A DNA stretch of 64,000 nt from HXMU1420-2 sp017643305 (GCA_965217135.1 OZ244249.1:2170001-2234000), one strand, 5' to 3'. Numbered from the stretch's first letter, positions 26,799 through 36,281 are shown. A program made the numbers and translations. The notes: generated from the sequence alone by a model not told the origin.

Positions 26799-27611
26799 TC
26801 AGAGATCCGTCGCCTCCATTGCCGCCGCGATCAGCCGTCCAAGGTCATAATAAATGTCGGCATACATCCGGTCGAACCCGATAAAGAGAGCGTTATTCAG
26901 TTCCTGACCGGAGGGGCTGCGGGAAAAGTCAACATTGGCCTGCTGTTCTTTGTGACTCAGCGAATGGTAAGCCAGCAGGTGAAAGCTTAGCGACCAATCG
27001 CTGATTTCGTCCACCAGGTCATCGCGATCTTCCATCAGCAGGGCCAGATACCCTTCGTCATCGCGCGGCATTGCGCCACCATCAGCCAGTCCGAGGTAAA
27101 AGCTGTAATCAGTCGCGATGATCCCGTCGACATTTCGGTCGATCAGGTCGTTGGCCTCTACGAAATCTTCCACCAGTCTGCGCTGCGGGTCACCCCTGTC
27201 GAGTGCTTCGAACTGATCCAGCGCAGCCTCTTCAACATCTGCGTCGATAAAGGCCAGCCGCACAGACAGCTCCAGCGCAACAATCTGCTTGCCAGTCTCG
27301 GATTCGAAAAACGCCACGCTGTCACGCAGCGCCTCGATGGACATTTCGGCTGCCAGTACGCCGGTCAGCGTTGCTGTCATCGCATCCGTATCAAATATCC
27401 GCGACACTTGCGCACCGAAATACTGCCCACCGGTGCCTTCCAGCATGTCTGTGTCCAGTTCCTGGCCGTGGGTCAGCCCTTCGTCGCGGAGCAGCGCCAC
27501 CACATCGCCGATGCGCAGGGCGGCGGCCAGCCGGTCCACCATTGGCTCTTCCGCTTGAACGGCCGGGGCCATTGCAAGCCAGCCGATGGCAAGGAGCGCG
27601 GATGCCCTCAC
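26799..27611 (-). CDS. DUF2059-type exported protein (copy 2)
   Basis: 270 residues with a signal peptide (RASALLAIGWLAMAPAVQA). It is mostly alpha-helical and acidic, with the DUF2059-like pattern AFFESETGKQIVALELSV. Such proteins are periplasmic and of unknown role. It overlaps the upstream paralogue by four bases (ATGA). Low sequence identity between the two suggests an old duplication. Confidence 0.65.
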   Translation of the reverse strand: MRASALLAIGWLAMAPAVQAEEPMVDRLAAALRIGDVVALLRDEGLTHGQELDTDMLEGTGGQYFGAQVSRIFDTDAMTATLTGVLAAEMSIEALRDSVAFFESETGKQIVALELSVRLAFIDADVEEAALDQFEALDRGDPQRRLVEDFVEANDLIDRNVDGIIATDYSFYLGLADGGAMPRDDEGYLALLMEDRDDLVDEISDWSLSFHLLAYHSLSHKEQQANVDFSRSPSGQELNNALFIGFDRMYADIYYDLGRLIAAAMEATDL

Positions 27612-28462
27612 AGTTCCTGCCCAGGCTGCAGTTTGGCCATTTCTGCCGCAAGAACCTCAAACCGGTTGGCCATTATCTCGAACTGGATCGCATTCATCAG
27701 TTGGTAGACCTCCTGCATTTGCGGGTCTTCCAAAGCCTCGGTATAGGCCAGCAATTCTTCGTCGGAAAACGACTGATACGTATAAGCCGCGCTTGCCAAA
27801 GCCGATTTCTGGATAGACCGGCGCACCTCGCCTTCGCGGGACTTCAGGAAACTGCGCAGCTCGTCTGCGTCCATCTTCAGGTCGATCACCGCCGCTGCGC
27901 TGGCTGCCATAAGGAAGCGGAACTGCACCTCCTGCAACGCGCGCGCGCTGTTGCCAGTGGTGTCTATAGCCCGGATCATCCGCTGAATGGTCGCCAGACG
28001 GGGTGAGCCCGCCTCCACCATCGCCGCGATTAGCATGGCGCCGTCTTCCTGCTTGCGGCCGTCATCTTCCATCATGTGACCGGCATTTTCCGCCTCCACC
28101 AGCCGCTGGCCCAGATCGCTGGCGTAATACCCCGCCGCATGAGCCAGCAGCTCATCGCTCAGGGTTTCCGACAGGATATCCAGCGCCATGTCGCGCATGC
28201 CGTCCGTTTCGAACACCCGGTCGGCCAGCCGGGTCCATTGCACGCCAAACACACCGGGGTCGAGCCCCAGCATCATTGGCGCGGAAGAAGCCGACAGCCG
28301 CAGACTGTCAAGCGCCACGTCAAAACCGGTGACCGAAAGGAAAGCCGCAAGCTTGTCCCGGTCCGCCGCTCGCGCAGGCCCGACCAGCCCCTGCCCCAGC
28401 AGCAGCACCATCAAAACCACCAGGCCCAGCCCGGTCCAAAGAGATCTGAAAGTCTGTGTCAT
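27608..28462 (-). CDS. DUF2059-type exported protein (copy 1)
   Basis: 284 residues from the ATG at 28460-28462, which begins a signal peptide or anchor (LGLVVLMVLLLGQGLVGPARA). The frame is open upstream to 28675, but that part runs antisense through tRNA-Ser and is not protein. It contains the paired pattern AAGYYASDLGQRLVEAENAG and is helical. First gene of a two-gene operon with the paralogue. Confidence 0.68.
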   Translation of the reverse strand: MTQTFRSLWTGLGLVVLMVLLLGQGLVGPARAADRDKLAAFLSVTGFDVALDSLRLSASSAPMMLGLDPGVFGVQWTRLADRVFETDGMRDMALDILSETLSDELLAHAAGYYASDLGQRLVEAENAGHMMEDDGRKQEDGAMLIAAMVEAGSPRLATIQRMIRAIDTTGNSARALQEVQFRFLMAASAAAVIDLKMDADELRSFLKSREGEVRRSIQKSALASAAYTYQSFSDEELLAYTEALEDPQMQEVYQLMNAIQFEIMANRFEVLAAEMAKLQPGQEL

Positions 28463-28584
28463 GGTCCAATCGTGCGGTGAAACCGTCCTGCAGGCAATGC
28501 CAAAACGCTTTCCTGCCTCTCCTCGTAAAATCGGCGCTTGAAAGCCATGCCGTATGCAAGTAAACGCGACGCTCAGACCCCCGC

Positions 28585-28674
28585 GGAGAGGTGCCGGAGT
28601 GGTCGAACGGGGCGGTCTCGAAAACCGTTGTGGGTGCAAGCCCACCCAGGGTTCGAATCCCTGTCTCTCCGCCA
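28585..28674 (+). tRNA. tRNA-Ser(CGA)
   Basis: 90 bases with the encoded CCA end. The acceptor stem GGAGAGG pairs with TCTCTCC (one G-U). The anticodon loop is CTCGAAA, anticodon CGA, reading UCG. There is a long variable arm (TGGGTGC-AAGCCCA) and a T-loop GGTTCGAATCC. It marks the left edge of the accessory region and is a typical integration site. Confidence 0.96.
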
Positions 28675-28718
28675 CTAAATTAAATTAAATCGTTTAAAAA
28701 CAGTATCTTGGTATGGCG

Positions 28719-28839
28719 TTTGGTATATCGGTATACCAAACGGTATACCATGCAAGTGTTGCACCGCTGCAACCAGCATACCAGCAGCACCGGCTTACCA
28801 AACCACTCTGGGAGCAGAGTGGGAAATTCCCCACTCTGC
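28719..28839. repeat. Palindromic cluster after tRNA-Ser
   Basis: Within 190 gene-free bases: TTTGGTATA...TATACCAAA (28719-28740), the 8-mers GGTATATC/GGTATACC/GGTATACC at 28722, 28730 and 28742, and a 10-bp perfect hairpin (28814-28823/28830-28839). The left arm of that hairpin can alternatively pair with CCACTCT at 28804-28810. It could be an integrase or excisionase binding region or a terminator; no integrase gene remains next to it. Confidence 0.55.
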
Positions 28840-28870
28840 GCCATTGCATCGTCCCAAGTGGGGTAGCGGA

Positions 28871-29275
28871 TCAATCGTCTTCTAGTCTTTCCAGCATACG
28901 CTGACGGAATAGGCCCTCTATCCTTTTACCGTATGCGCCATAGAAGCTGCTCTTGAGATCTTCGGCAGTAAGACTGCCGTGGCATGTACCTAAATGCGGC
29001 CCGATCACGTACCTATCGTGTATGACCTCCACATCCAGCCGGAAAATCGCGTAGTCGCCCTGCGGCGGGGATCTATGTTTCAAGTCCAGTGTGACATCTA
29101 AAGCCGACTTGCCAAGTCTCACCTCAGCATTTGGAAAATGTATCCGCATCGGTTCAATGATCCGGTCAAGTTCGCTGGCAAACTCCGCCACGGGTTTCTT
29201 GGCGGCCAGCGTGCGGCAATCGCGCAGCACTTTCTTTTCGTGCTCTTCTTTTTCAATCTCCGCAAATTTGAACAT
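28871..29275 (-). CDS. Hypothetical protein; 3' end repeated at 37.6 kb
   Basis: 134 residues from the ATG at 29273-29275 (an upstream extension to 29383 is possible). Charged, no signal peptide and no domain I recognise; it ends YGKRIEGLFRQRMLERLEDD. A diverged copy of that C-terminal end occurs at 37592-37668, so the gene belongs to a mobile or duplicated unit. First gene after the tRNA-Ser flank. Confidence 0.55.
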   Translation of the reverse strand: MFKFAEIEKEEHEKKVLRDCRTLAAKKPVAEFASELDRIIEPMRIHFPNAEVRLGKSALDVTLDLKHRSPPQGDYAIFRLDVEVIHDRYVIGPHLGTCHGSLTAEDLKSSFYGAYGKRIEGLFRQRMLERLEDD

Positions 29276-29533
29276 GGCGGCGTGGTAGTGCGAGGTGGTG
29301 AGAAAGCCTTGGTAGGTTGGGCCACAACCAAGTCGGGCGACACTGCACCCGCGACAGTGGTCGACGGATCCTAGACCAGTCATTCGCTGCAGCTTGCACT
29401 AAGTACCGAGATGCGGACATAACAGACTTTCGCTGCAAATGGTTCCAGTGTCAGCAAACGACATTACGTCTTGTTCAATGGTTTTATGTGACTTTGCGCT
29501 TTTGGCATGCAACCCAAGCGGAGGCCTGATCCA

Positions 29534-31060
29534 CTAGGCCGTGCCAACAGCCACTTGGTCCGGTAGTACGTCATCCGGTCGTGTGGCGACATAGTCCTCC
29601 AGTAACGCGCGTGTCTCTGCTGCCGCCGGATCATCAAACAGGTTCACTTGCTCGTTTCGGTCGTTGGCCAGATCATAGAGTTCACCCGCGCCGGAATTGA
29701 GGTCGATCGTCATCTTGTGGGTTCGTGTACGCACGGTTCTGAGTTCCAGTGCAACACCGACGCGCCCGGGACCAAGCCCCCACTCGTTCAGGGCAAATTC
29801 ACGGGTGGCGTCCGCTGTCTCAAACAATGGGCGCAAGCTTTGCCCATGCTGGGTTTGCAGCGGTTCAGCCGCGCCATAATCATAGAAGGTCGGACCAAGA
29901 TCGAGGGTTGAGATCGGTTGACCAACAGATGCCCCTTTGCGCACGCAGGGGCCGCGCACGATCATTGGCACGCGCAAGAGCCCTTCGTAGTGCATCGGCC
30001 CTTTCAGGATCAGCCCGTGATCGCCCAGCCAATCGCCGTGATCGCTAATGTAGATAACGATGGTGTTGTCATCCAAGCCTGCCTGCCCTAGCGCGATCAG
30101 CATACGCCCGACTTCATGGTCAATATAGGCAATCTGGCCATAGGTGTTGGCGATAATTTCGCGCAGCTGCTCGTCCGTCTGCGGCTGGATGCGGGAATAC
30201 TGCTTGCGCACCTCGGCGTATTTCTTGTCTGCGGGTTCACCTTCCATTGCGGCCTGGTGCCACCAGGGTTTGCCTTCGTAGTTGCGCGTGCGGTTTTCCG
30301 GCAGGTCCACCTCGGCCGGGTCATGCAGGCGCGACCAGGGTTCCGGGCAATCAAACGGGTGGTGCGGATCCGGGAAGCTGACCCAGGTGCAAAACGGTTT
30401 GTCCTCGTCCCGCCCGTGGTTCATCCACTCGATAAACCGGTCCGCAGTCCAGGTTGTGTTGTGATAGGCTGGGGGCAGTTTTGAATGCCAGACCTGCGCC
30501 GCGCCCTTGGTATCGCCGGCGTTTTCCCACATCAGCTTGGTGCGCTCATCGCCGCGCCCATCGGCGTAATAGAAGCGTTCGTAGTGATGGCCGCCCGGTG
30601 GCTTTTCCGGAGCCCACCAATTGTGGCCGACAAGCATCAACTCAAGATGTTGGAACCCCATGTACGGGCCATTCCAATCAGAACCGTATTGCGCCGAAGA
30701 GCGCAGGCATTCTGGCGTGCCGGTGGGCTCGTAGGTGTGATAGGTCGAGAAATGCGCCTTGCCGAAGAAGCTGGTTTGATACCCGGCATTCGCCATGGCA
30801 CCCGCCCAGCCCTTTTCGCCTACTTCAGGGTTCAGATCTATACCGTTGTCATGCACGCCATGGGTTCTGCAAAGCTGCCCGGTCAGGATCGAGGCCCGCG
30901 CCGGTTGGCAAACCACGGACGGTGTGATGCAGGCGGTAAAATGCGTGCCATCTGCCGCCAGTTGATCGAGATGCGGCGTTTTCACCTTGCGCCCCATGAA
31001 GCCAAAGCAATCGGCGCGTTGCTGGTCAGCCGAAATTAGAAGTATATTGGGACGGGTCAT
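29534..31060 (-). CDS. Formylglycine-type sulfatase (alkaline phosphatase superfamily)
   Basis: 508 residues, no signal peptide, therefore cytoplasmic. Metal ligands: Asp12-Gln13 in LISADQQRADCFG, and the later Asp/His pair in YISDHGDWLGDHG. The CxPxR motif (Cys51 to Arg55, VVCQPARAS) is the site converted to formylglycine. Such enzymes hydrolyse sulfate esters; choline-sulfatase and phosphonate monoester hydrolases are close relatives, so a phospho-substrate is an alternative. It starts directly after the tctA stop and is the last gene of the tct operon, so it likely acts on the imported compound. Confidence 0.85.
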   Translation of the reverse strand: MTRPNILLISADQQRADCFGFMGRKVKTPHLDQLAADGTHFTACITPSVVCQPARASILTGQLCRTHGVHDNGIDLNPEVGEKGWAGAMANAGYQTSFFGKAHFSTYHTYEPTGTPECLRSSAQYGSDWNGPYMGFQHLELMLVGHNWWAPEKPPGGHHYERFYYADGRGDERTKLMWENAGDTKGAAQVWHSKLPPAYHNTTWTADRFIEWMNHGRDEDKPFCTWVSFPDPHHPFDCPEPWSRLHDPAEVDLPENRTRNYEGKPWWHQAAMEGEPADKKYAEVRKQYSRIQPQTDEQLREIIANTYGQIAYIDHEVGRMLIALGQAGLDDNTIVIYISDHGDWLGDHGLILKGPMHYEGLLRVPMIVRGPCVRKGASVGQPISTLDLGPTFYDYGAAEPLQTQHGQSLRPLFETADATREFALNEWGLGPGRVGVALELRTVRTRTHKMTIDLNSGAGELYDLANDRNEQVNLFDDPAAAETRALLEDYVATRPDDVLPDQVAVGTA

Positions 31061-32653
31061 TCAGCTGGCCTCTTTGGGTTGGCGAAGGGAAAAGACGATG
31101 ACCACCATGGTCAGCGCCATGAAGATGGCAGCCACCGGGCTGGAAAACAGGAACCAGGCGTCGCCACCTGTGGCGGCAAAGGCCTGACGGGCGCTTTCTT
31201 CCAGCTTGGCGCCGAGAATGTAGGCGATCACGAAGGGTAGCGGTGAAATGCCAAGACGGCGCATCAGGTATCCCAGAACGCCGAAACCGATGGTGAACCA
31301 AAGCGCCGCCATGCGGGTTTCCTGCACATGGATCGAAGTCAGGGTCAGCAGCAGAACCACCGGCAACAGGATATGCTTGGGAATGCAGCTCATGAATCCC
31401 ATCGAGCGCATGAAAGCACCACCGATGGTCCAGTTCAGCAGGTTGGCGATCATCATGCAGGTGAAGAGACCAAAGGCGATAACCAGTTCCGGGTTCACCT
31501 CGCTCCCGGTGAAGCGGAACACGGATGGGCCGGGGTTGAAGCCGCCGATCGTTTCAGCCGCGAGGATCAGAAACACCGCTGCCGCATTGCCGGGTATACC
31601 CAGCGACAAGACCGGGATCAGATTGGCACCAGACACCGAGGAATTGGCGGCCTCGGTTGCGGCGATACCTTCGGGCGCGCCTTCGCCGCACGCCGGGCTA
31701 ATGCCTTTCTTGGCATGGGCCGCACGACCGGTGGTGTAGCCAAGCGTTGCCGCAAGGGTCGAACCGATACCGGGTAGTGCACCGATCATGGTGCCGATCA
31801 CGGCCGAGCGTGAGATGTATGGAACAAGACGGCGAATTTCGGCCCAGTGCAGCTTCTGATCTCCTTTTTGCTCTACGACATTGATCGCACCGGATTGGCG
31901 CTTTTCCCGCCAAAGGTCTTCGATGCTTTTGAAGACTTCGCCCAAGATCAGTACGCCCAAAACAACGGCGGCAATCGGGAACCCTTGGGCCAAGGTTTGC
32001 GTCCCCATGCTGAGGCGTGGATAGAAATCTTCACCGGTGCCGACATAGGCCGCAAGCAGCCCCAACCCGAGCGAGATCAGCCCCTTGCCAACCGATCCGC
32101 CAATCACAGCAGCGATGAAGGCCAGCGACAGGATCAGCAGCGCTGTTTTTTCGGGCAGGTCGAGGTAGCGTTCCACAACAACGGCCAGAAATGGCGCGCA
32201 AACGATCAGAACAATATCCGAGAATGTATCGCCGGACGCCGAAGAAAAATGCGCCACGCGCAGCGCCTTTTGTGCCTGGCCCTTCTGGGTCATCGGGTAG
32301 CCGTCGAGCGTCGTCATATACGCGTCCGGCGTGCCCGGCGTGTTGAACAGGATTGCAGGCACCGCACCTCCGATGGTGGCACCTTTCATGATGCCCAGAA
32401 GGAAGCCCATCACGGGTAAAAGGGCATCGGGTGAAAACCCGAAAATCGAGATCAGGATCGGCAGGGCAATGGCCATGGCCATCGGCCCGGCAAGCCCGGG
32501 CGTCGCTCCAACGGCGACTCCCATCAGGAAGCCCATCAGGATCATGACGATCGTCACTGGAACGGCGATGCCCAGAACGGAGAACATCTCTGGACCCTGG
32601 AAAACGGCAGCGATTCCCAGCCAGACGTAGTCGAACCAGCCCAGTTCCATCAC
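31061..32653 (-). CDS. tctA: Tripartite tricarboxylate transporter, large permease TctA
   Basis: 530 residues, about 11-12 hydrophobic helices, with the TctA signature GATPGLAGPMAMAIALPI and the second-half repeat GALPGIGSTLAATLGY. It is the main membrane channel of a secondary TTT carboxylate transporter. Its start overlaps tctB by four bases; downstream is the sulfatase gene. Confidence 0.93.
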   Translation of the reverse strand: MMELGWFDYVWLGIAAVFQGPEMFSVLGIAVPVTIVMILMGFLMGVAVGATPGLAGPMAMAIALPILISIFGFSPDALLPVMGFLLGIMKGATIGGAVPAILFNTPGTPDAYMTTLDGYPMTQKGQAQKALRVAHFSSASGDTFSDIVLIVCAPFLAVVVERYLDLPEKTALLILSLAFIAAVIGGSVGKGLISLGLGLLAAYVGTGEDFYPRLSMGTQTLAQGFPIAAVVLGVLILGEVFKSIEDLWREKRQSGAINVVEQKGDQKLHWAEIRRLVPYISRSAVIGTMIGALPGIGSTLAATLGYTTGRAAHAKKGISPACGEGAPEGIAATEAANSSVSGANLIPVLSLGIPGNAAAVFLILAAETIGGFNPGPSVFRFTGSEVNPELVIAFGLFTCMMIANLLNWTIGGAFMRSMGFMSCIPKHILLPVVLLLTLTSIHVQETRMAALWFTIGFGVLGYLMRRLGISPLPFVIAYILGAKLEESARQAFAATGGDAWFLFSSPVAAIFMALTMVVIVFSLRQPKEAS

Positions 32654-33198
32654 ACATCCCCGTTAGGTGGCAGAAGCAGGTCGTCGAATGGCAGATCGTA
32701 AAGGATGATCAGGGCAATCGCGGCGGCCAGACCGACCAAGATAGCACGCAACGTGACTTTTCCTTCAACCAGGACGATCAGCGCGGTGATCATGCCGGCC
32801 CCACCAACGAGGAAACCAACATATTTCCACGGTGTCGTGTCACGAAGCGGACGATAACCGTTCTCGGTCAGCAATCCAGCCAGTGCCGGGCCAAGCCAGC
32901 GCATCACGGCAAAACTGACGGCAACGATACCAAGGAATACGATCAGGTACCAAGCATTGCGCCACGTGATCCGGTGAGCGTTCTCCGGGCGTTCGAACAG
33001 TGCCACCAGTAGCCCGCCCAAACCGACGAAGGTGGCGGCGACCGTCGGCGCAAGCGCGTCCCCGATCGTCACCTGACGGCGGACTTTTTCGATCATGCCG
33101 GTCGTGGTGTCCAACGGTACCCAGAGAACCGCCACCACCAGCGCGGCACCAACCGCGCCCAGCCCGAGGATCAGATTTGCACGATCAAAGGAATGCAT
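32650..33198 (-). CDS. tctB: Tripartite tricarboxylate transporter, small permease TctB
   Basis: 182 residues with four hydrophobic helices (about 8-28, 85-105, 115-135, 150-170), the usual layout of the poorly conserved TctB subunit. Identified mainly by size, topology and position between tctC and tctA. Confidence 0.85.
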   Translation of the reverse strand: MHSFDRANLILGLGAVGAALVVAVLWVPLDTTTGMIEKVRRQVTIGDALAPTVAATFVGLGGLLVALFERPENAHRITWRNAWYLIVFLGIVAVSFAVMRWLGPALAGLLTENGYRPLRDTTPWKYVGFLVGGAGMITALIVLVEGKVTLRAILVGLAAAIALIILYDLPFDDLLLPPNGDV

Positions 33199-33249
33199 GT
33201 GCCGCCACCTCGTTTCAAGGACCGGGAATCAGGAAACAGGTCGAAAAGC

Positions 33250-33275
33250 GGCGTCGCGCGAGTATTGGCGACGCC
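33250..33275 (-). terminator. Intercistronic hairpin tctC-tctB
   Basis: Perfect 8-bp stem (33250-33257 with 33268-33275), followed on the minus strand by GCTTTTCG. It lies between tctC and tctB, the same place as the pstS-pstC hairpin, and probably keeps binding-protein mRNA in excess. Confidence 0.6.
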
Positions 33276-33286
33276 TGCTCCCGGAC

Positions 33287-34234
33287 TTAGTTCGATGCCG
33301 CTTCCAGCAGATCGGCAGCCGCGTCATATCCCGCCTGAACCAGCGCCTGCGCGTCGTCACCGGCAACCACCGAAGGGCCGCCGAAAGCCTTAGTGATCAT
33401 CGCATTAGACTTCATGCCCTGGGTCGAGATGGCCTCACCGATGGCGGCGGCAAGCGCATCGCGGGCCGCATCCGGCATCCCGCCCGGGCCGATGATCAGG
33501 AAATGCCCGTCCGCATTGTAGGGCACACCAAGATCCGCCAGGGTCGGTGCCTCGGGCGTCTGCACAAGAGGGGCAGACATGGCGGAAGCCAGATTGACAA
33601 GATCGCCTGCCGCGACACCCTTGGCCTGAATCCCGGCCATAAAACCGATATCAAGGTCTCCGGCGTTGACCCCGTTCATCACGGCCTTGCCGCCCTTGAC
33701 GGACACAACATTGAATTCAACGCCCTGCGCCTGTCCCAGAAGGTAGGCCAGATCGGCCAGTTTCGGGCTCATCGTGCCGAAGCGAAGCGGTTTGTCCTTG
33801 GCCGCAGCGATCATGTCATCGAAGGTTTTCCAGCCACTTTCAGAGCGCGCAACAACTCCCATCTGGAAGCCGGCCGTCGTCGTGATCGCGGTAAAGTCGC
33901 TTGGCGATGCACCCGTGTTGGCGACCTTCATGTTGTAGCCCAGCGTTTCCGTGACCAGCATACCGATCACCGATCCGTCATTGGGCTGATCCTTGATCGC
34001 CATGGCCAGGTTCATGCCGCCCTTGCCGGTGACCTGTTCGGGAATGAACTTCCAGCCCATCTTGGCCTCTATGTCTTCGGCGATCAGCCGCGCCTGGGTG
34101 TCGGCACCGCCACCCGCCTTGAAGGCAATCATAAGTTTGATCGGCCCCGGCGGGGTCCATTCGGTGGCGAACGCGCCGGTTGAAAGTGCAACGAAGCCTG
34201 CGGCGGCAACGGCCGCCTTGAGAATGCGTTTCAT
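33287..34234 (-). CDS. tctC: Tripartite tricarboxylate transporter substrate-binding protein TctC
   Basis: 315 residues: signal peptide (KRILKAAVAAAGFVALSTGAF), then the Bug/TctC pattern PPGPIKLMIAFKAGGGADTQAR with the ligand loop near residues 32-42, and GMPDAARDAL near the C-terminus. It captures a carboxylated compound in the periplasm. It is divergent from marR, with the shared operator region between them. Confidence 0.93.
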   Translation of the reverse strand: MKRILKAAVAAAGFVALSTGAFATEWTPPGPIKLMIAFKAGGGADTQARLIAEDIEAKMGWKFIPEQVTGKGGMNLAMAIKDQPNDGSVIGMLVTETLGYNMKVANTGASPSDFTAITTTAGFQMGVVARSESGWKTFDDMIAAAKDKPLRFGTMSPKLADLAYLLGQAQGVEFNVVSVKGGKAVMNGVNAGDLDIGFMAGIQAKGVAAGDLVNLASAMSAPLVQTPEAPTLADLGVPYNADGHFLIIGPGGMPDAARDALAAAIGEAISTQGMKSNAMITKAFGGPSVVAGDDAQALVQAGYDAAADLLEAASN

Positions 34235-34275
34235 GGAGTCCTCCCTAGTGTTTCCTTAAGTCAGGCATAATTAAG

Positions 34276-34308
34276 TTGATCGGTCAATAAAAAAGTTGAC
34301 GAGACAAC
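34276..34308. promoter_or_regulatory. Paired palindromes in the tctC-marR divergent promoter
   Basis: TTGATCGGTCAA (34276-34287) and GTTGACGAGACAAC (34295-34308) are two short inverted repeats, 19 bases apart, in the 108-base interval between divergent tctC and marR. MarR dimers bind such sites next to their own gene, so these are probable operators for both directions. Confidence 0.6.
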
Positions 34309-34342
34309 AAATGCACGGAATGGTGGGGGAAAGGAGACCACG

Positions 34343-34834
34343 ATGACTACTGCCCCCAAGAAGTCGCGCGAAGTTCAGGCCTTGCTGGGCGATCTGCTAT
34401 TGCATCAGTACCTGACCTTTCGGCTGTCACGGGTACAGGCAAAGCTGAACGCGCAGGGCGCTCGTGTTCTGATGGAGGCGGCTGGTTTGACATTGGCACA
34501 GTGGCGGGTTGTGGCCCTTGTTGGCGTGGCTGGCCAAACCCGCCATTCCGACCTTGCCCGCGAGGCTGCGCTGGACAAGGGCCTGCTAAGTCGGAACGTG
34601 AAAAATCTTGTGAAACAGGGGGTTGTGCTTTCGGTTCCGGACGAGTTCGACCATCGTGTGCAACACCTGTCTCTGAGCGAAAAGGGGCAGGAGATTTTCA
34701 ACCGCGTCCTTCCAGTTACACGTCGCCGCCAAGACCACTTGCGTGCTGGGCTAACCGTCAATGAGATCGACACCTTCCACCGGGTTCTCGACAAACTCGA
34801 GATCGCTGCCGAGAAAACCGACTTTCAAGAATGA
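34343..34834 (+). CDS. MarR-family transcriptional regulator
   Basis: 163 residues: winged helix with the pattern LTLAQWRVVALVGVAG, recognition region LDKGLLSRNVKNLVKQGVV and wing DHRVQHLSLSEKGQEIF. It begins 108 bases from divergent tctC and is followed 7 bases later by a sulfatase gene, so it most likely senses a substrate or product of the cassette and represses both transcripts. Confidence 0.88.
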   Translation: MTTAPKKSREVQALLGDLLLHQYLTFRLSRVQAKLNAQGARVLMEAAGLTLAQWRVVALVGVAGQTRHSDLAREAALDKGLLSRNVKNLVKQGVVLSVPDEFDHRVQHLSLSEKGQEIFNRVLPVTRRRQDHLRAGLTVNEIDTFHRVLDKLEIAAEKTDFQE

Positions 34835-34841
34835 GAAACTG

Positions 34842-36281
34842 ATGAGCCAGTCCAACCTTTTGATTATCATGTCCGACGAACATCAGGCCCGCGCCATGGG
34901 CTGCGCTGGGCATCCATTCGTCCAAACTCCGCATCTTGATTCACTTGCGGCTCGGGGGATTCGCTTTACCGATGCCTATACGCCGTCGCCCATCTGCGTG
35001 CCGGCGCGGGCCTCTTTTGCTACAGGGCGTTACGTCCATGTGAACAGGCTGTGGGACAACGCCATGCCATATACCGGTGAGCCGAAAGGCTGGGGACACG
35101 TATTGCAGAACGCCGACATCTCGGTCGAAAGCGTGGGCAAGCTGCACTATCGCCATCATGAGGACCCGGCGGGCTTCGATACCGAACATATCCCGATGCA
35201 GGTGGTAAACGGGGTCGGCATGGTCTGGGCGTCAATCCGCAAAGAGGATGAGCGCATTCAACCGCCCGGTGGAGGTCGGATGTTGGGTGACTACATCGGC
35301 CCGGGTGAATCAAAATACACCGAATACGATGCCGCCGTAACCGCACGTACCAGCCAGTGGTTTGCCGATCGGGCTGCTTCGAACAACGATCGGCCATGGT
35401 GCCTTTATGTCGGGCTTGTCGCACCACACTTTCCGTTGGTTGTGCCGCAGGAGTATTTTGACCTCTATCCGCTCGATAGCCTGCCGCCGGTCAAGCTTCA
35501 TCCCGACGATGGCCATTCCCGCCATCCCTGGGTCGAGAAGCAGAATGCCGCGATGGACAGTGAATCCAAGTTCAGGGATCCCGAAGAGCGGCTTGCGGCC
35601 ATGGCGTCGTATTATGGGCTCTGCACCTGGATGGACCACAATGTTGGGCAAATCATCTCGGCCTTGAACGACGCTGGGTTTGGCGATAACACCACCGTGA
35701 TGTATACCTCGGACCATGGCGACAATGTCGGCGCGCGCGGCCTGTGGGGTAAATCGAACCTGTACCAAGAAAGCGTTGCCGTGCCGTTGATCATGGCGGG
35801 GCCGGATGTGACGCCGGGCACATGCGATACTCCCGTTTCGCTGCTGGATATCTCTGCCACGGTGCCGGATCACTTTGGGTTGCCGTTCAAGGGAGACGGC
35901 GCATCGCTGCATGCCCTCGCCGCCGCGGAGTCCGATCCTGACCGCCCGATCTTGAGCGAATACCATGCCGCTGGAGCCGTGTCGGGCGCGTTCATGCTGC
36001 GCAAGGGGCGTTGGAAACTGAACTACTATGTCGGTTTTGAGTCTGAGCTTTACGACATGCGCAATGACCCCGAGGAACTGACCAACCTGGCCGGCGATCC
36101 GGCCCATGCGAATACCGTTGCGGCAATGGAAGCAGCTCTGCGCGACATCCTTGACCCCGAGGCCACCGATGCACAGGCTTTCGCGGACCAGGCTGACCTG
36201 ATCGCCAGCCACGGCGGACGCGAAGCGGCGCTGAAACTCGGCGCTCCAGGCGCAACCCCACCACCGGAGGCCCAGACATGA
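34842..36281 (+). CDS. Formylglycine-type sulfatase (second enzyme)
   Basis: 479 residues from the ATG at 34842. The open frame extends back to 34761 but overlaps marR and has no family similarity there. Metal site IIMSDEHQARAMG; CxPxR at Cys52 to Arg56 (PICVPARAS); Asp/His in YTSDHGDNVGARG. No signal peptide, so intracellular. Closest in style to choline-sulfatase/arylsulfatase proteins. It overlaps the MBL-fold gene by four bases (ATGA). Confidence 0.85.
   Translation: MSQSNLLIIMSDEHQARAMGCAGHPFVQTPHLDSLAARGIRFTDAYTPSPICVPARASFATGRYVHVNRLWDNAMPYTGEPKGWGHVLQNADISVESVGKLHYRHHEDPAGFDTEHIPMQVVNGVGMVWASIRKEDERIQPPGGGRMLGDYIGPGESKYTEYDAAVTARTSQWFADRAASNNDRPWCLYVGLVAPHFPLVVPQEYFDLYPLDSLPPVKLHPDDGHSRHPWVEKQNAAMDSESKFRDPEERLAAMASYYGLCTWMDHNVGQIISALNDAGFGDNTTVMYTSDHGDNVGARGLWGKSNLYQESVAVPLIMAGPDVTPGTCDTPVSLLDISATVPDHFGLPFKGDGASLHALAAAESDPDRPILSEYHAAGAVSGAFMLRKGRWKLNYYVGFESELYDMRNDPEELTNLAGDPAHANTVAAMEAALRDILDPEATDAQAFADQADLIASHGGREAALKLGAPGATPPPEAQT

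Noticed and set aside
28463..28675. N-terminal extension of the DUF2059 gene (beginning like AERQGFEPWVGLH)
   Set aside because: It is the antisense translation of tRNA-Ser, a common false protein; the real start is the signal-peptide ATG at 28462.
28719..28839. CRISPR-like repeats
   Set aside because: Repeats are 8 bases long and irregularly spaced; there are no spacers and no cas genes.
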